This document shows, one piece after another, positions 1-6,048 of a stretch of DNA of 7,266 nucleotides (positions are counted from its first letter, which is position 1; every line of letters starts with the position of its first letter). Made by a program: the position numbers and the translations under genes. The stretch comes from Candidatus Gastranaerophilales bacterium (lineage in GTDB: Bacteria > Cyanobacteriota > Vampirovibrionia > Gastranaerophilales > Gastranaerophilaceae), in the NCBI GenBank assembly GCA_947589525.1, contig CANQAW010000085.1, forward strand, positions 1 through 7,266, in the 5' to 3' direction. The notes beneath the pieces were generated by a model. That model saw only the letters and a program-made list of their open reading frames with translations. It made no database searches and was not told the origin of the DNA.

Positions 1-488
1 TAGCCTTTTATTTCTTCCAGTTTTACAAAACCGCAAGGCAGTAAATTTAAAAAAGGCATTGGTTTAATCAATTCTTTTATATAGTCAACTCCGCCCATTT
101 TATCAACAGGGTATATTTTAATTAATGCCATTCTTGCCTTCCAAGCGCTGTAAGCTTCATTCGGAGTGGTTGTTGAGGGAATTAAAAAAGCGCTGTAACA
201 GGAAGCAAACCTTATCAAGTTAGATTGTAAAATAGGGCTTGAAATAATTCTTGCACCTGCGCTTAAAGCTTCTTGAGCCTGTGCGGTTGTAATAATTCCG
301 CCTTGAGAAATTACAATATCCGGATATTTTTCGGAAATTTTTTTAGTTGCTTCAAGAGGGGAATTAAATTCAATTATTTTAACTCCGCCCTCTATATAGG
401 CGTTTGCAATTTCAACAGCACAAGAAGCATCATCTTCTCTTATGATACCGTAGATTTTTTCCTGCCTTATTTTATCAATCAGTTTCAT
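1..488 (-). CDS. KDPG/KHG aldolase-family protein (eda-like), 3' end cut by window edge
   Basis: The first 162 residues are visible; the family is usually about 205-215 residues, so the last quarter lies left of the window. Class I aldolases of this family cleave 2-keto-3-deoxy-6-phosphogluconate or 4-hydroxy-2-oxoglutarate to pyruvate plus an aldehyde, in the cytoplasm. Seen here: an N-terminal strand YGIIRE (13-18), EGGVKIIEF (33-41) with E40 matching the catalytic Glu45 of the E. coli enzyme, AGARIISSP (77-85), and IKIYPV (123-128) with K124 matching the Schiff-base lysine, followed by GG (132-133). Several binding residues differ from E. coli: Arg49 aligns with P44, Thr73 of GAGTV aligns with a glycine in SQGGI (61-65), and the PTGG loop is PCGF (151-154). 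The fold family is therefore fairly sure, but the substrate is not. The ATG sits in an ATGA overlap with the stop of the upstream 102-residue gene, which suggests translational coupling. Confidence 0.8.
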   Translation of the reverse strand, partial: MKLIDKIRQEKIYGIIREDDASCAVEIANAYIEGGVKIIEFNSPLEATKKISEKYPDIVISQGGIITTAQAQEALSAGARIISSPILQSNLIRFASCYSAFLIPSTTTPNEAYSAWKARMALIKIYPVDKMGGVDYIKELIKPMPFLNLLPCGFVKLEEIKG

Positions 489-793
489 GCCAGAACTGCT
501 TCTTTCACGGGATTTTGCTTGACAAATTGTTCCATATTGCGAAGCCTTAAAATCGAAATAGCCTTTCTTGTTTGTTCATCTTTTACAAGCCAGCAGAGTT
601 TTTTTTCAAAATTATTAATAAAACAATAAGTTGAGGTTAAAATCGCAACTTTTGTCGCCTGAAATAAATTCATTGAGCTTATATCAATGATAAATCTTTC
701 TTTGTCTTCGCTAAAGTTAAGTTTTAATGAGGATTCATCGTCTTGGATAATAAATTTATCCTTGGAGAAACTGATATTTTTAATATTGTTCAT
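485..793 (-). CDS. Small cytoplasmic protein, possible STAS-like domain
   Basis: This 102-residue protein is not one I recognise by name. It has no signal peptide or membrane segment. From about residue 33 the pattern is a hydrophobic strand FIIDIS (34-39), a long amphipathic helix (about 43-61), a strand KKLCWLV (64-70) and a helix DEQTRKAISILRLRNM (72-87). This alternation resembles the core of STAS (anti-sigma-factor antagonist-like) domains, where the strand leads into a D-S-S-G-type loop; here that loop is SSMNLF (39-44), so the usual phospho-acceptor arrangement is not obvious. STAS membership is inference from pattern alone. The stop overlaps the start of the aldolase-like gene as ATGA, so the two are probably made together. 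Upstream of the ATG there is AAGGA, but about 14 bases away, which is a loose ribosome-binding site. The gene is likely real because of the coupling and the clean frame. Confidence 0.72.
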   Translation of the reverse strand: MNNIKNISFSKDKFIIQDDESSLKLNFSEDKERFIIDISSMNLFQATKVAILTSTYCFINNFEKKLCWLVKDEQTRKAISILRLRNMEQFVKQNPVKEAVLA

Positions 794-838
794 TTGTTGT
801 ACTTTTTTCCTTACAAGAAAATTAACGGCAGTTTTTTT

Positions 839-844
839 ATCATA
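839..844 (-). promoter_or_regulatory. Possible -10 box for the 102-residue gene and aldolase pair
   Basis: Read on the minus strand this is TATGAT, 45 bases upstream of the ATG at 793, in the AT-rich divergent gap. A poor -35-like TTACTT lies 18 bases further upstream. In sequence this AT-rich, a match like this can arise by chance, so support is weak. Confidence 0.25.
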
Positions 845-879
845 TTTATTTATTTTTTTAAAAAGTAAACCTTTTAGTG

Positions 880-885
880 TATAAT
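880..885 (+). promoter_or_regulatory. -10 box (TATAAT) for kdsC
   Basis: A perfect TATAAT lies 18 bases before the kdsC ATG at 904. No good -35 hexamer is seen at 16-18 bases upstream, only a T/A-rich run. Transcription would start near 891-893, giving a leader of only about 12 bases that begins at or next to the ribosome-binding site. This also argues against a GTG at 877 as the start codon, since it would sit before the transcript begins. Confidence 0.5.
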
Positions 886-892
886 TTTAAAA

Positions 893-898
893 AAAGGA
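893..898 (+). promoter_or_regulatory. Ribosome-binding site that decides the kdsC start
   Basis: AAAGGA with a 5-base spacer to the ATG at 904. It lies inside the longer frame that could begin at GTG 877, and so supports the shorter protein. Confidence 0.65.
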
Positions 899-903
899 TA
901 CTT

Positions 904-1428
904 ATGGACACTAAAGATATAGCAAAAGGAATTAAGCTTGTAGCTTTTGATGTGGACGGTGTTATGACGGACGGCTCGTTATCGTTTACGCAGGACGGAA
1001 TTGAAATTAAAACCTACAATGCAAAAGACGGGCTTGGAGTTGTGATGTTATCTCGTGCGGGTTTAATTACTTCAATAATTACCGCAAGAGAAAATAATAC
1101 CGTCAATTTAAGAGCTAAAATGATTGATATAAAAGAACTCTATACGGGTCAAAAAAATAAAATCGAAGCATTAAAAGAGTTAATGAATAAATATAATTTA
1201 AAAAAGGAAGAAATTGCCTATATGGGAGACGATCTGCCCGATATATGCGTACTAAAAGAAGTAGGGCTTTCATGTTGTCCTGATGATGCGGTTGATGAAG
1301 TTAAAAAAGTATGCAATTTCATTGCCGAAAAAAAAGGCGGAAGGGGCGCTGTAAGAGAACTTTGCGATTTTATTTTAAAAGCAAAAGGAATAAATTACGA
1401 AAACATCTCCAAACCTTTAAAACAATAA
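904..1428 (+). CDS. kdsC: 3-deoxy-D-manno-octulosonate 8-phosphate phosphatase (KdsC, HAD family)
   Basis: KdsC removes phosphate from Kdo-8-phosphate to give Kdo, the acid sugar of the LPS inner core, in the cytoplasm. The 174-residue protein is of normal length and consists of one capless HAD domain. Motif I is FDVDGVMTDG (15-24), with D16 as nucleophile and D18 as acid/base. Motif II is the threonine in ITAR (T60). Motif III is a lysine in the GQKNK stretch (82-86). Motif IV is MGDDLPD (107-113) for magnesium. The C-terminal GGRGAVRE is the tail signature of the KdsC group, which separates it from other HAD phosphatases. I chose ATG 904 over GTG 877 because a good Shine-Dalgarno sequence precedes 904 and a TATAAT box overlaps the GTG region. 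The gene appears to be transcribed alone, and no other Kdo genes are next to it. Family assignment is strong; a related sugar phosphatase such as an N-acylneuraminate-9-phosphatase-like enzyme is the less likely alternative. Confidence 0.9.
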   Translation: MDTKDIAKGIKLVAFDVDGVMTDGSLSFTQDGIEIKTYNAKDGLGVVMLSRAGLITSIITARENNTVNLRAKMIDIKELYTGQKNKIEALKELMNKYNLKKEEIAYMGDDLPDICVLKEVGLSCCPDDAVDEVKKVCNFIAEKKGGRGAVRELCDFILKAKGINYENISKPLKQ

Positions 1429-1476
1429 ATGTTAACAATTGTAAAAAAATAGCATTTTTGTTATTAAAATAAAGTT

Positions 1477-1482
1477 TATAAT
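1477..1482 (+). promoter_or_regulatory. Possible -10 box (TATAAT) for the small exported protein
   Basis: A perfect TATAAT lies 27 bases before the ribosome-binding site of the gene at 1510. No matching -35 is seen at normal spacing; the nearest TTGTTA is only 13 bases away. The surrounding sequence is nearly all A and T, so chance is possible. With no terminator after kdsC, read-through from kdsC is an alternative. Confidence 0.4.
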
Positions 1483-1499
1483 AATATAAGAACAATAAT

Positions 1500-1506
1500 A
1501 GGGGGA
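1500..1506 (+). promoter_or_regulatory. Strong ribosome-binding site of the small exported protein
   Basis: AGGGGGA stands out from an otherwise A/T-only stretch and lies 3-4 bases before the ATG at 1510. It fixes the start of the reading frame and supports it being a real gene. Confidence 0.7.
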
Positions 1507-1509
1507 AAA

Positions 1510-1848
1510 ATGAAAAAATTAATAAACTTGGCAATTATGTTTTTGATTGTACTAACAAGTTTGATTTATGCTAATATTCAAGCAAATGCAAGAAATTTAG
1601 ATGACAACTCTTATGTCAGAACCACAAGAGCTTCCGTCAGAACCACAAGAGCACAAAGAAGACATCAGGCTGAAAGACAAGTGCCTGATATGGCTGCCGC
1701 TGCAAAAATAAATACCGAAAAAGATATAGACATCTTATCAGACGAAACTCCCGTTTTAAAACGACTAAAAAACAACTATGAAAATTCGCAAGAAAGAGAT
1801 TTGCCTAAATCTAATTTAAAAAACAATTTTTATCAAAGCAACAATTAG
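1510..1848 (+). CDS. Small exported protein with a tandem VRTTRA repeat, function unknown
   Basis: This 112-residue protein is not one I recognise. Residues 1-27 look like a Sec signal peptide: a basic MKK start, a hydrophobic core (about 5-20) and a signal peptidase I site after ANA (25-27). No lipobox cysteine is present, and the mature part has no cysteine at all. The mature protein of about 85 residues opens with a tandem heptad repeat, VRTTRAS then VRTTRAQ (36-49), leading into a basic patch RRHQAERQ (50-57). A short alanine run (62-65) and an acidic stretch DIDILSDET (72-80) follow, and the tail is rich in Asn and Lys. The mature region looks hydrophilic and probably disordered. It probably acts in the periplasm or outside the cell; the basic repeat could bind an anionic envelope polymer or another protein, but that is a guess. 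A strong Shine-Dalgarno and a clean signal peptide support a real gene. It follows kdsC by 81 bases and its stop overlaps the stop of the helicase gene on the other strand. Confidence 0.75.
   Translation: MKKLINLAIMFLIVLTSLIYANIQANARNLDDNSYVRTTRASVRTTRAQRRHQAERQVPDMAAAAKINTEKDIDILSDETPVLKRLKNNYENSQERDLPKSNLKNNFYQSNN
1615..1656 (+). repeat. Two tandem 21-bp units inside the exported-protein gene
   Basis: Unit 1 is 1615-1635 and unit 2 is 1636-1656. Their first 17 bases are identical and they diverge only at the end. The unit length is a multiple of three, so the frame is kept and the units encode VRTTRAS and VRTTRAQ. Identity at nucleotide level, including third codon positions, suggests a recent duplication by slippage or unequal exchange. 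Confidence 0.85.
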
Positions 1849-4175
1849 TCAATATTAACAGGTTCAATATTAATCAGTTTTATTGCATCCTTTGCTTTTG
1901 AAGAAAGTTCAGGGTTAATTCCGTCTATTGTTGTGATTTGTCTTAATATATCAATTGTTCGCTTAAAAGTGCGAACAACATCGCCTTGCGAGAAATCGCT
2001 TTCCTCAAACATATTATCCCAAATTTTAATAGGGTCATTGTCGGGATTTTGATTTGCGCTAACCCAATATTCGATAAAATAACAAAATTGCGTATTTAAA
2101 TTCATTTGATTTTCAATTTTGTTATCTCTTTCCAATAAAAAGATTTTTCTTTTAATATCTTTTATCCGATTTAGGATTTTTCTTACATTTTTATTACATC
2201 CGCGCGGAATATTTTCATCCTTGTTTCTAATCTCTTCGCTTTCAAGCGCACAAATAACAGAGGATAATTCAACGCAATCAAGGTTATCCAATAACCCCGA
2301 TTGAATAATTTCGGATAAATAAAGCTCGTTTTCGCACCTCAGTGCCATTGTGATTTTACCTTTTTCGGTCGGGTAGTTATTTTCGAGGTTTCCTGTTTGC
2401 TCTAAAATGTTCTTATGGGCTAAAAATTTTTGCCAGTAGATATCTTTTTGAAATTCAATTTCCTTATCAAGAGCGTTGATTTCTTTTTGAAATCTCAAAG
2501 TCAGCTCTATGTTTTTTTTGTGTTTTTTATAAATTTTACAAAAATTACACCCGTATTTTTCAATTTTTCTTTGAAGTTCTTTTGATTTATCGTGAAATTC
2601 CATAACTTCGGGAGCGCAGGCAGGGTCTTTATATTTACCTTTTGCCTGACGTTTAAGAGTTTTGTAGATAGAGCGTGTTTGGACAAATTGGTTTTTTAAT
2701 TTATTGTATTCAAAAAAATCCTCGTCCGTTAATTTATATCGGCAGGTAAAATCTCTTGATTTAACAATATCATCCTGCCTTTTTTGCTTTTTTTCCAACA
2801 GGGGAGTTAATCTGTCGGTTGAAGAAAAATACCCGAATGTCTTAAAAATGAGTTCTTTTGCAGTTTCAATCGGAAATCTCTGCAACAAATTTAAAACCAT
2901 TGAATAACTTGGAGAAAACTTAGATTCTAAAGGATTTGAGTCTGATTTTACAAGCTGTGCCACTTCCTCGGGAGTTTGAAAAGGAGTTCCGACTACAACA
3001 ACATAACCTGTTTTATCCATTCCCCTGCGCCCCGCTCTGCCTGACATTTGAAGAAATTCATTTGCCGATAAGGTTCGATGCCCCGAATCCGTTCTTTTTG
3101 ATATTGAACTTATAATTGTAGTTCTTGCGGGCATATTAATTCCCGCAGCTAGGGTTTCGGTTGCAAAAACAACTTTGATTAAACCTTTTTGAAATAATTT
3201 TTCAACCAGATTTTTCCACCCCGGAAGCAACCCCGCGTGGTGAGAGGCAACCCCTTGGCGGATTAAATCCAATTGAGGATTATTTTCAAGATAGGGGTTT
3301 TCTTTTAAATAATCATCTATTAGAGTGTTTAACTTTATTTTTTCTTCTTTTGATAAAATATCCAGTTTCAAACATTTTCGAGCATTTTCGTCGCATTTTT
3401 TTCTTGAAAAAGTAAAATAAATTGCAGGAAGCATATCTTTATCGTAAAGCGCTTCAACAATATCCGTTGTCGGGTTTTTGATTTTATCTTTTTTATTAAA
3501 ATATTTATATTTGCTCTCGGGTTTAATTTTTTTATTCAAATTGCCTTCGGGAGTCAAAAGGGGAAGAATTGTTTTAGGTTTTGAAGAATCATAATAAAAA
3601 AATCTTAAAGGAACGGGGCGAAAATCACTGTAGACAAGCTCCGTTCCAGAATGAACCGTATTAATCCAATCGGTTAATTGTCTTGAATTTTGAACGGTTG
3701 CGCTGAGAGCTATAATTTGGATATTTACGGGGCAGTATATAATGCTTTCTTCCCAGACTGTACCTCTGTCTTCATCGTTCATATAGTGAACTTCATCAAG
3801 TACAACGTATTTAACTTCTTTTAAATTATCTTTTAAAGAGCCAAAAGTTGTCCCGTATAGCATATTTCTGAAAACTTCGGTTGTCATTACGACAATCTGA
3901 GCGTCTCTATTTATTGTTGTATCCCCCGTTAAAAGCCCGACATTATTTTCACCGTAAATGCGCGAAAAATCGCTGAACTTTTGATTGGATAGCGCTTTTA
4001 GAGGTGTTGTGTAGAAAATTCTTTCTCCTTTTTCAAGCGCCAAATGAATGGCGCTTTGAGCAATACAAGTTTTACCTGCACCCGTTGGAGCGCAGACTAC
4101 AACACTTTTTCCTTCTTCAATATGTTTAATTGCTTCTTTTTGAAAATCATCCAGTTCAAAATTAAATCCGTACAT
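1845..4175 (-). CDS. Ski2-like DExH-box RNA helicase with C-terminal DSHCT-type region
   Basis: A 776-residue superfamily 2 ATPase, probably an RNA helicase acting in RNA processing or decay in the cytoplasm. The N-terminal FELDDFQKEAI (6-16) is a Q-type motif. Motif I is APTGAGKT (29-36), Ia TTPLKALSNQK (56-66), II DEVH (127-130), III SAT (158-160), IV near IYFTFSRKKC (252-261), V VFATETLAAGINMPA (336-350) and VI QMSGRAGRRG (376-385). SHHAGLLPGW (311-320) is typical of the Ski2/Mtr4/HelY group. A charged region (about 455-600) contains CNFC (543-546), matching the spot where HelY-like proteins carry a Cys pair. The last 170 residues show the DSHCT pattern, including GDVVRTFKRTIDILRQ (731-746). 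It is shorter than HelY of actinobacteria (about 900). The start is fixed because the Q-type motif begins six residues in, though no good Shine-Dalgarno precedes it. It is the last gene of the run, 38 bases after dut. Substrate is unknown; a DNA role cannot be excluded. Confidence 0.9.
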   Translation of the reverse strand: MYGFNFELDDFQKEAIKHIEEGKSVVVCAPTGAGKTCIAQSAIHLALEKGERIFYTTPLKALSNQKFSDFSRIYGENNVGLLTGDTTINRDAQIVVMTTEVFRNMLYGTTFGSLKDNLKEVKYVVLDEVHYMNDEDRGTVWEESIIYCPVNIQIIALSATVQNSRQLTDWINTVHSGTELVYSDFRPVPLRFFYYDSSKPKTILPLLTPEGNLNKKIKPESKYKYFNKKDKIKNPTTDIVEALYDKDMLPAIYFTFSRKKCDENARKCLKLDILSKEEKIKLNTLIDDYLKENPYLENNPQLDLIRQGVASHHAGLLPGWKNLVEKLFQKGLIKVVFATETLAAGINMPARTTIISSISKRTDSGHRTLSANEFLQMSGRAGRRGMDKTGYVVVVGTPFQTPEEVAQLVKSDSNPLESKFSPSYSMVLNLLQRFPIETAKELIFKTFGYFSSTDRLTPLLEKKQKRQDDIVKSRDFTCRYKLTDEDFFEYNKLKNQFVQTRSIYKTLKRQAKGKYKDPACAPEVMEFHDKSKELQRKIEKYGCNFCKIYKKHKKNIELTLRFQKEINALDKEIEFQKDIYWQKFLAHKNILEQTGNLENNYPTEKGKITMALRCENELYLSEIIQSGLLDNLDCVELSSVICALESEEIRNKDENIPRGCNKNVRKILNRIKDIKRKIFLLERDNKIENQMNLNTQFCYFIEYWVSANQNPDNDPIKIWDNMFEESDFSQGDVVRTFKRTIDILRQITTIDGINPELSSKAKDAIKLINIEPVNID

Positions 4176-4213
4176 CTTGTTAATTTAATTCCATTTTTGA
4201 TTGACTTTTTATC

Positions 4214-4669
4214 TTATATTCCTGTCGAGCCAAAACCGCCTGAAGCTCTTTGAGTGTCTGATAAATCGGATACTGTTTCAATTTGAGGTTTTAAAACTTC
4301 CATAATTGCCATTTGAGCAATTCTGTCCCCTCTGTGGATTGTAAAATCCGATTTTGAATGATTAATTAAACCGACACAAATTTCACCTCTATAGTCTTCA
4401 TCTATTGTTCCAATTCCGTTGACTACCGCAATTCCTGATTTGATAGCAAGCCCCGAGCGTGAGCGAACTTGAGCTTCAGTGTTATGAGGAAGTTCGATTG
4501 CAATACCCGTCGGAATAAGGCGGATTTCGCCTGAGGGAATTACGATATCTTCATCTATTCCTGCTACTAAATCCATAGCGGAAGCTCCTTGAGTTTTATA
4601 TTCGGGCATTGATACAAAATTATTAAGTTTTTTTATTTTTAATGTTAACTTTTGTGCCGTTTCAATCAT
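4214..4669 (-). CDS. dut: Deoxyuridine 5'-triphosphate nucleotidohydrolase (dUTPase)
   Basis: Hydrolyses dUTP to dUMP and pyrophosphate, keeping uracil out of DNA and supplying dUMP for thymidylate synthesis; the active enzyme is a trimer with sites at subunit interfaces. The 151 residues match the normal length and all five family motifs are present: GASAMDL (28-34), RSRSGLAIKSGI (69-80), NGIGTIDEDYRGEI (84-97) with catalytic D90, RGDRIAQ (113-119), and RASGGFGSTG (141-150), the flexible C-terminal arm that closes over the nucleotide. Motif 1 has Ala31 where the family usually has Gly before the variable residue and Asp; the Asp is kept, so activity is expected. The ATG overlaps the 3' end of coaX by 8 bases and has a strong ribosome-binding site inside coaX, so the two are coupled. 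It shares the operon with rdgB, another nucleotide-pool cleaning enzyme. Confidence 0.95.
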   Translation of the reverse strand: MIETAQKLTLKIKKLNNFVSMPEYKTQGASAMDLVAGIDEDIVIPSGEIRLIPTGIAIELPHNTEAQVRSRSGLAIKSGIAVVNGIGTIDEDYRGEICVGLINHSKSDFTIHRGDRIAQMAIMEVLKPQIETVSDLSDTQRASGGFGSTGI

Positions 4670-5441
4670 TTTCCTGCTCCTTATTTAATTTATATAACTC
4701 TTTTAAGCCAAACAAGGTTAAATCTTTATCAATATAATCAATTGTATTATCTAAATTTTCAAATAATATGCTCGAATATCCGCCTGTTGCAACAACTGTA
4801 GGTTTTTGCCCGAGTTCTTGGGTGCATTTTTTAACCATTCCCTCAATCATGCACCCGTGACCCAGAACAATCCCCGATAACATTGCGGATATTGTATCTT
4901 TTCCTATGGCTTTTTTGGGAGGTTCAATTTTTAGCTGAGGAAGTTTTGAAGTAAATTGCGAGAGCGATTTTGCCTGAATTTTAAGCCCCGGGGCAATAAT
5001 ACCTCCTATAAAATTTGAATTTTTATCAACTATATCAAAGGTTGTTGCCGTCCCGAAATCTATTACTATTGCGGGAAGTTTATATTTTATCTTAACCGCT
5101 ACGGAATTAGCAATTCTATCCGCCCCTATTTCTCTGTTGTTGTCAAGAGATAAGACAACAGGCATTTTTGATTTATGAGAAAGATTTACGGGCTTAATTT
5201 TTAAATATTTTTCAATTGCGCAAATATAAGTTTCGCCAAGCTGTGGAACAACGCAGGAAACAATTGCGCCTTTTATTTTATTTGTTAAATTATTGTAATT
5301 TAAAACGGCGCTCAGACTAATTCCGTATTCGTCTATGGTTTTTTTAATATCGGAAGATAAGTTAAAAGTGTTAATTAAATTATCCCCGTCAAAAACCCCG
5401 AGTGATGTATTTGTGTTTCCTATATCTATTGCTAATAACAT
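4662..5441 (-). CDS. coaX: Type III pantothenate kinase
   Basis: Phosphorylates pantothenate to 4'-phosphopantothenate, the first step of coenzyme A synthesis. It belongs to the ASKHA (acetate kinase/Hsp70/actin) fold, is usually dimeric, needs a monovalent cation and is not feedback-inhibited by CoA, unlike the CoaA type. The 259 residues match the family length. Seen: the phosphate-1 loop DIGNTN (6-11) with D6, the pantothenate-site motif GADR (106-109) with D108, the second phosphate motif DFGTATT (128-134), GGIIAPG (146-152), and IGKDT (179-183). The start at 5441 places the phosphate loop at residue 6, as expected, but no Shine-Dalgarno is visible upstream. The gene follows rdgB by 37 bases, where a weak promoter-like sequence can be read, and overlaps dut by 8 bases at its 3' end. 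Confidence 0.95.
   Translation of the reverse strand: MLLAIDIGNTNTSLGVFDGDNLINTFNLSSDIKKTIDEYGISLSAVLNYNNLTNKIKGAIVSCVVPQLGETYICAIEKYLKIKPVNLSHKSKMPVVLSLDNNREIGADRIANSVAVKIKYKLPAIVIDFGTATTFDIVDKNSNFIGGIIAPGLKIQAKSLSQFTSKLPQLKIEPPKKAIGKDTISAMLSGIVLGHGCMIEGMVKKCTQELGQKPTVVATGGYSSILFENLDNTIDYIDKDLTLFGLKELYKLNKEQEND
4677..4682 (-). promoter_or_regulatory. Ribosome-binding site of dut
   Basis: AAGGAG on the minus strand, 7 bases before the dut ATG at 4669, inside the coaX coding sequence. A second weaker AGGA lies nearer the ATG. Confidence 0.75.
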
Positions 5442-5447
5442 AATGAC

Positions 5448-5476
5448 ATTTTATATTAAAGATATACCGAGCGCAA
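5448..5476 (-). promoter_or_regulatory. Weak promoter-like sequence before coaX
   Basis: On the minus strand, TTGCGC (5476-5471) and TAAAAT (5453-5448) are separated by 17 bases in the 37-base gap between rdgB and coaX. A transcript from here would start almost at the coaX ATG and be nearly leaderless, which would fit the missing Shine-Dalgarno. Neither hexamer is a full consensus match and the sequence is AT-rich, so this is a suggestion only. Confidence 0.22.
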
Positions 5477-5478
5477 TT

Positions 5479-6048
5479 TTAATTATTTTTAAGCCATTTT
5501 AAAACTTCGCTTAATGCTTTTGCACGATGAGAAACAACGGCTTTTCTTTCTTTGGAAAGTTCTGCCATTGTCATATTTTCGCCATCTACAAAAAATATCG
5601 GGTCATAGCCAAAGCCGTTTTGTCCTTTTTGTTCTTTTGCAACAGAGCCGAAACAATACTGTTGCGTTTTAAAAACAAGATTTCCTTTATTATCTAAAAC
5701 AACCATTGCGCAAGTGAAATGAGCGCTTCTTTCTTCAATTCCTTTTAATTTATCTAAAACTTTGTTTATTCTTTTTTGAGCAGTTGTTTCATATCTTGCG
5801 CTTTTAATCCCGGGGTCGCCGTTTAAATAATCAATACAAAGCCCTGAGTCATCCGCCAGATAATATTTTGTTTTGCCCTCTTTTATAGCGCATTTTGCCT
5901 TGCAAACAGCGTTATCAATAAAGTTATTTCCGTCTTCAACAGGATTAAATTCTCCCTCGGGCAATATAAATTCAATATTATAATCTTTTGCAATTAAATT
6001 TATTTCTTCAACTTTATGCAAATTTCCCGTAGCAAGGGTAACTTTCAC
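5479..6048 (-). CDS. rdgB: XTP/dITP diphosphatase (non-canonical purine NTP pyrophosphatase, Ham1/RdgB)
   Basis: Hydrolyses ITP, dITP and XTP to monophosphates, keeping deaminated purines out of DNA and RNA. With the start chosen here the protein has 189 residues, close to the usual 190-200. Seen: LATGNLHKVEEI (5-16), the nucleotide-binding entry with N9 and K12; DGNNFIDNA (39-47); LADDSGL (64-70) with D67 as the likely catalytic base; DPGIKSARY (78-86); NGFGYDPIF (144-152); and SHRAKAL (173-179). The segment after SARY is a few residues shorter than in E. coli. I take GTG at 6048 as the start: it forms a TAGTG overlap with the uppS stop and has AAGGTGG 8 bases upstream. An in-frame GTG at 6060 would add four residues (MGQI) but has its purine run directly against the codon, which is poor spacing. 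It is followed by coaX after 37 bases. Confidence 0.94.
   Translation of the reverse strand: MKVTLATGNLHKVEEINLIAKDYNIEFILPEGEFNPVEDGNNFIDNAVCKAKCAIKEGKTKYYLADDSGLCIDYLNGDPGIKSARYETTAQKRINKVLDKLKGIEERSAHFTCAMVVLDNKGNLVFKTQQYCFGSVAKEQKGQNGFGYDPIFFVDGENMTMAELSKERKAVVSHRAKALSEVLKWLKNN

Noticed and set aside
273..629. Open frame on the plus strand, 118 codons
   Set aside because: It lies antisense across the aldolase-like gene and the 102-residue gene, its translation is Phe/Ser/Asn-rich without family resemblance, and no ribosome-binding site precedes it.
687..884. Open frame on the plus strand, 65 codons, with a hydrophobic stretch
   Set aside because: It is antisense to the 102-residue gene and runs through the divergent promoter gap; the hydrophobic look comes from T-rich sequence.
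1445..1459. Hairpin AAAAAT-AGC-ATTTTT after kdsC as a terminator
   Set aside because: The stem is only A/T pairs and is not followed by a clean T-run. In such AT-rich sequence it has little weight.
2119..2907. Two short plus-strand frames inside the helicase gene
   Set aside because: Both are antisense shadows of a well-supported helicase, with no start signals and no recognisable product.
4180..4194. Four-codon frame (ATG GAA TTA AAT TAA, minus strand) just before the helicase start, as a leader peptide
   Set aside because: It has no ribosome-binding site and no regulatory codon pattern; this is expected by chance.
4044..4253. Plus-strand frame across the helicase-dut junction
   Set aside because: Its translation is an antisense reading of the helicase N-terminus and the dut C-terminus, both firmly identified.
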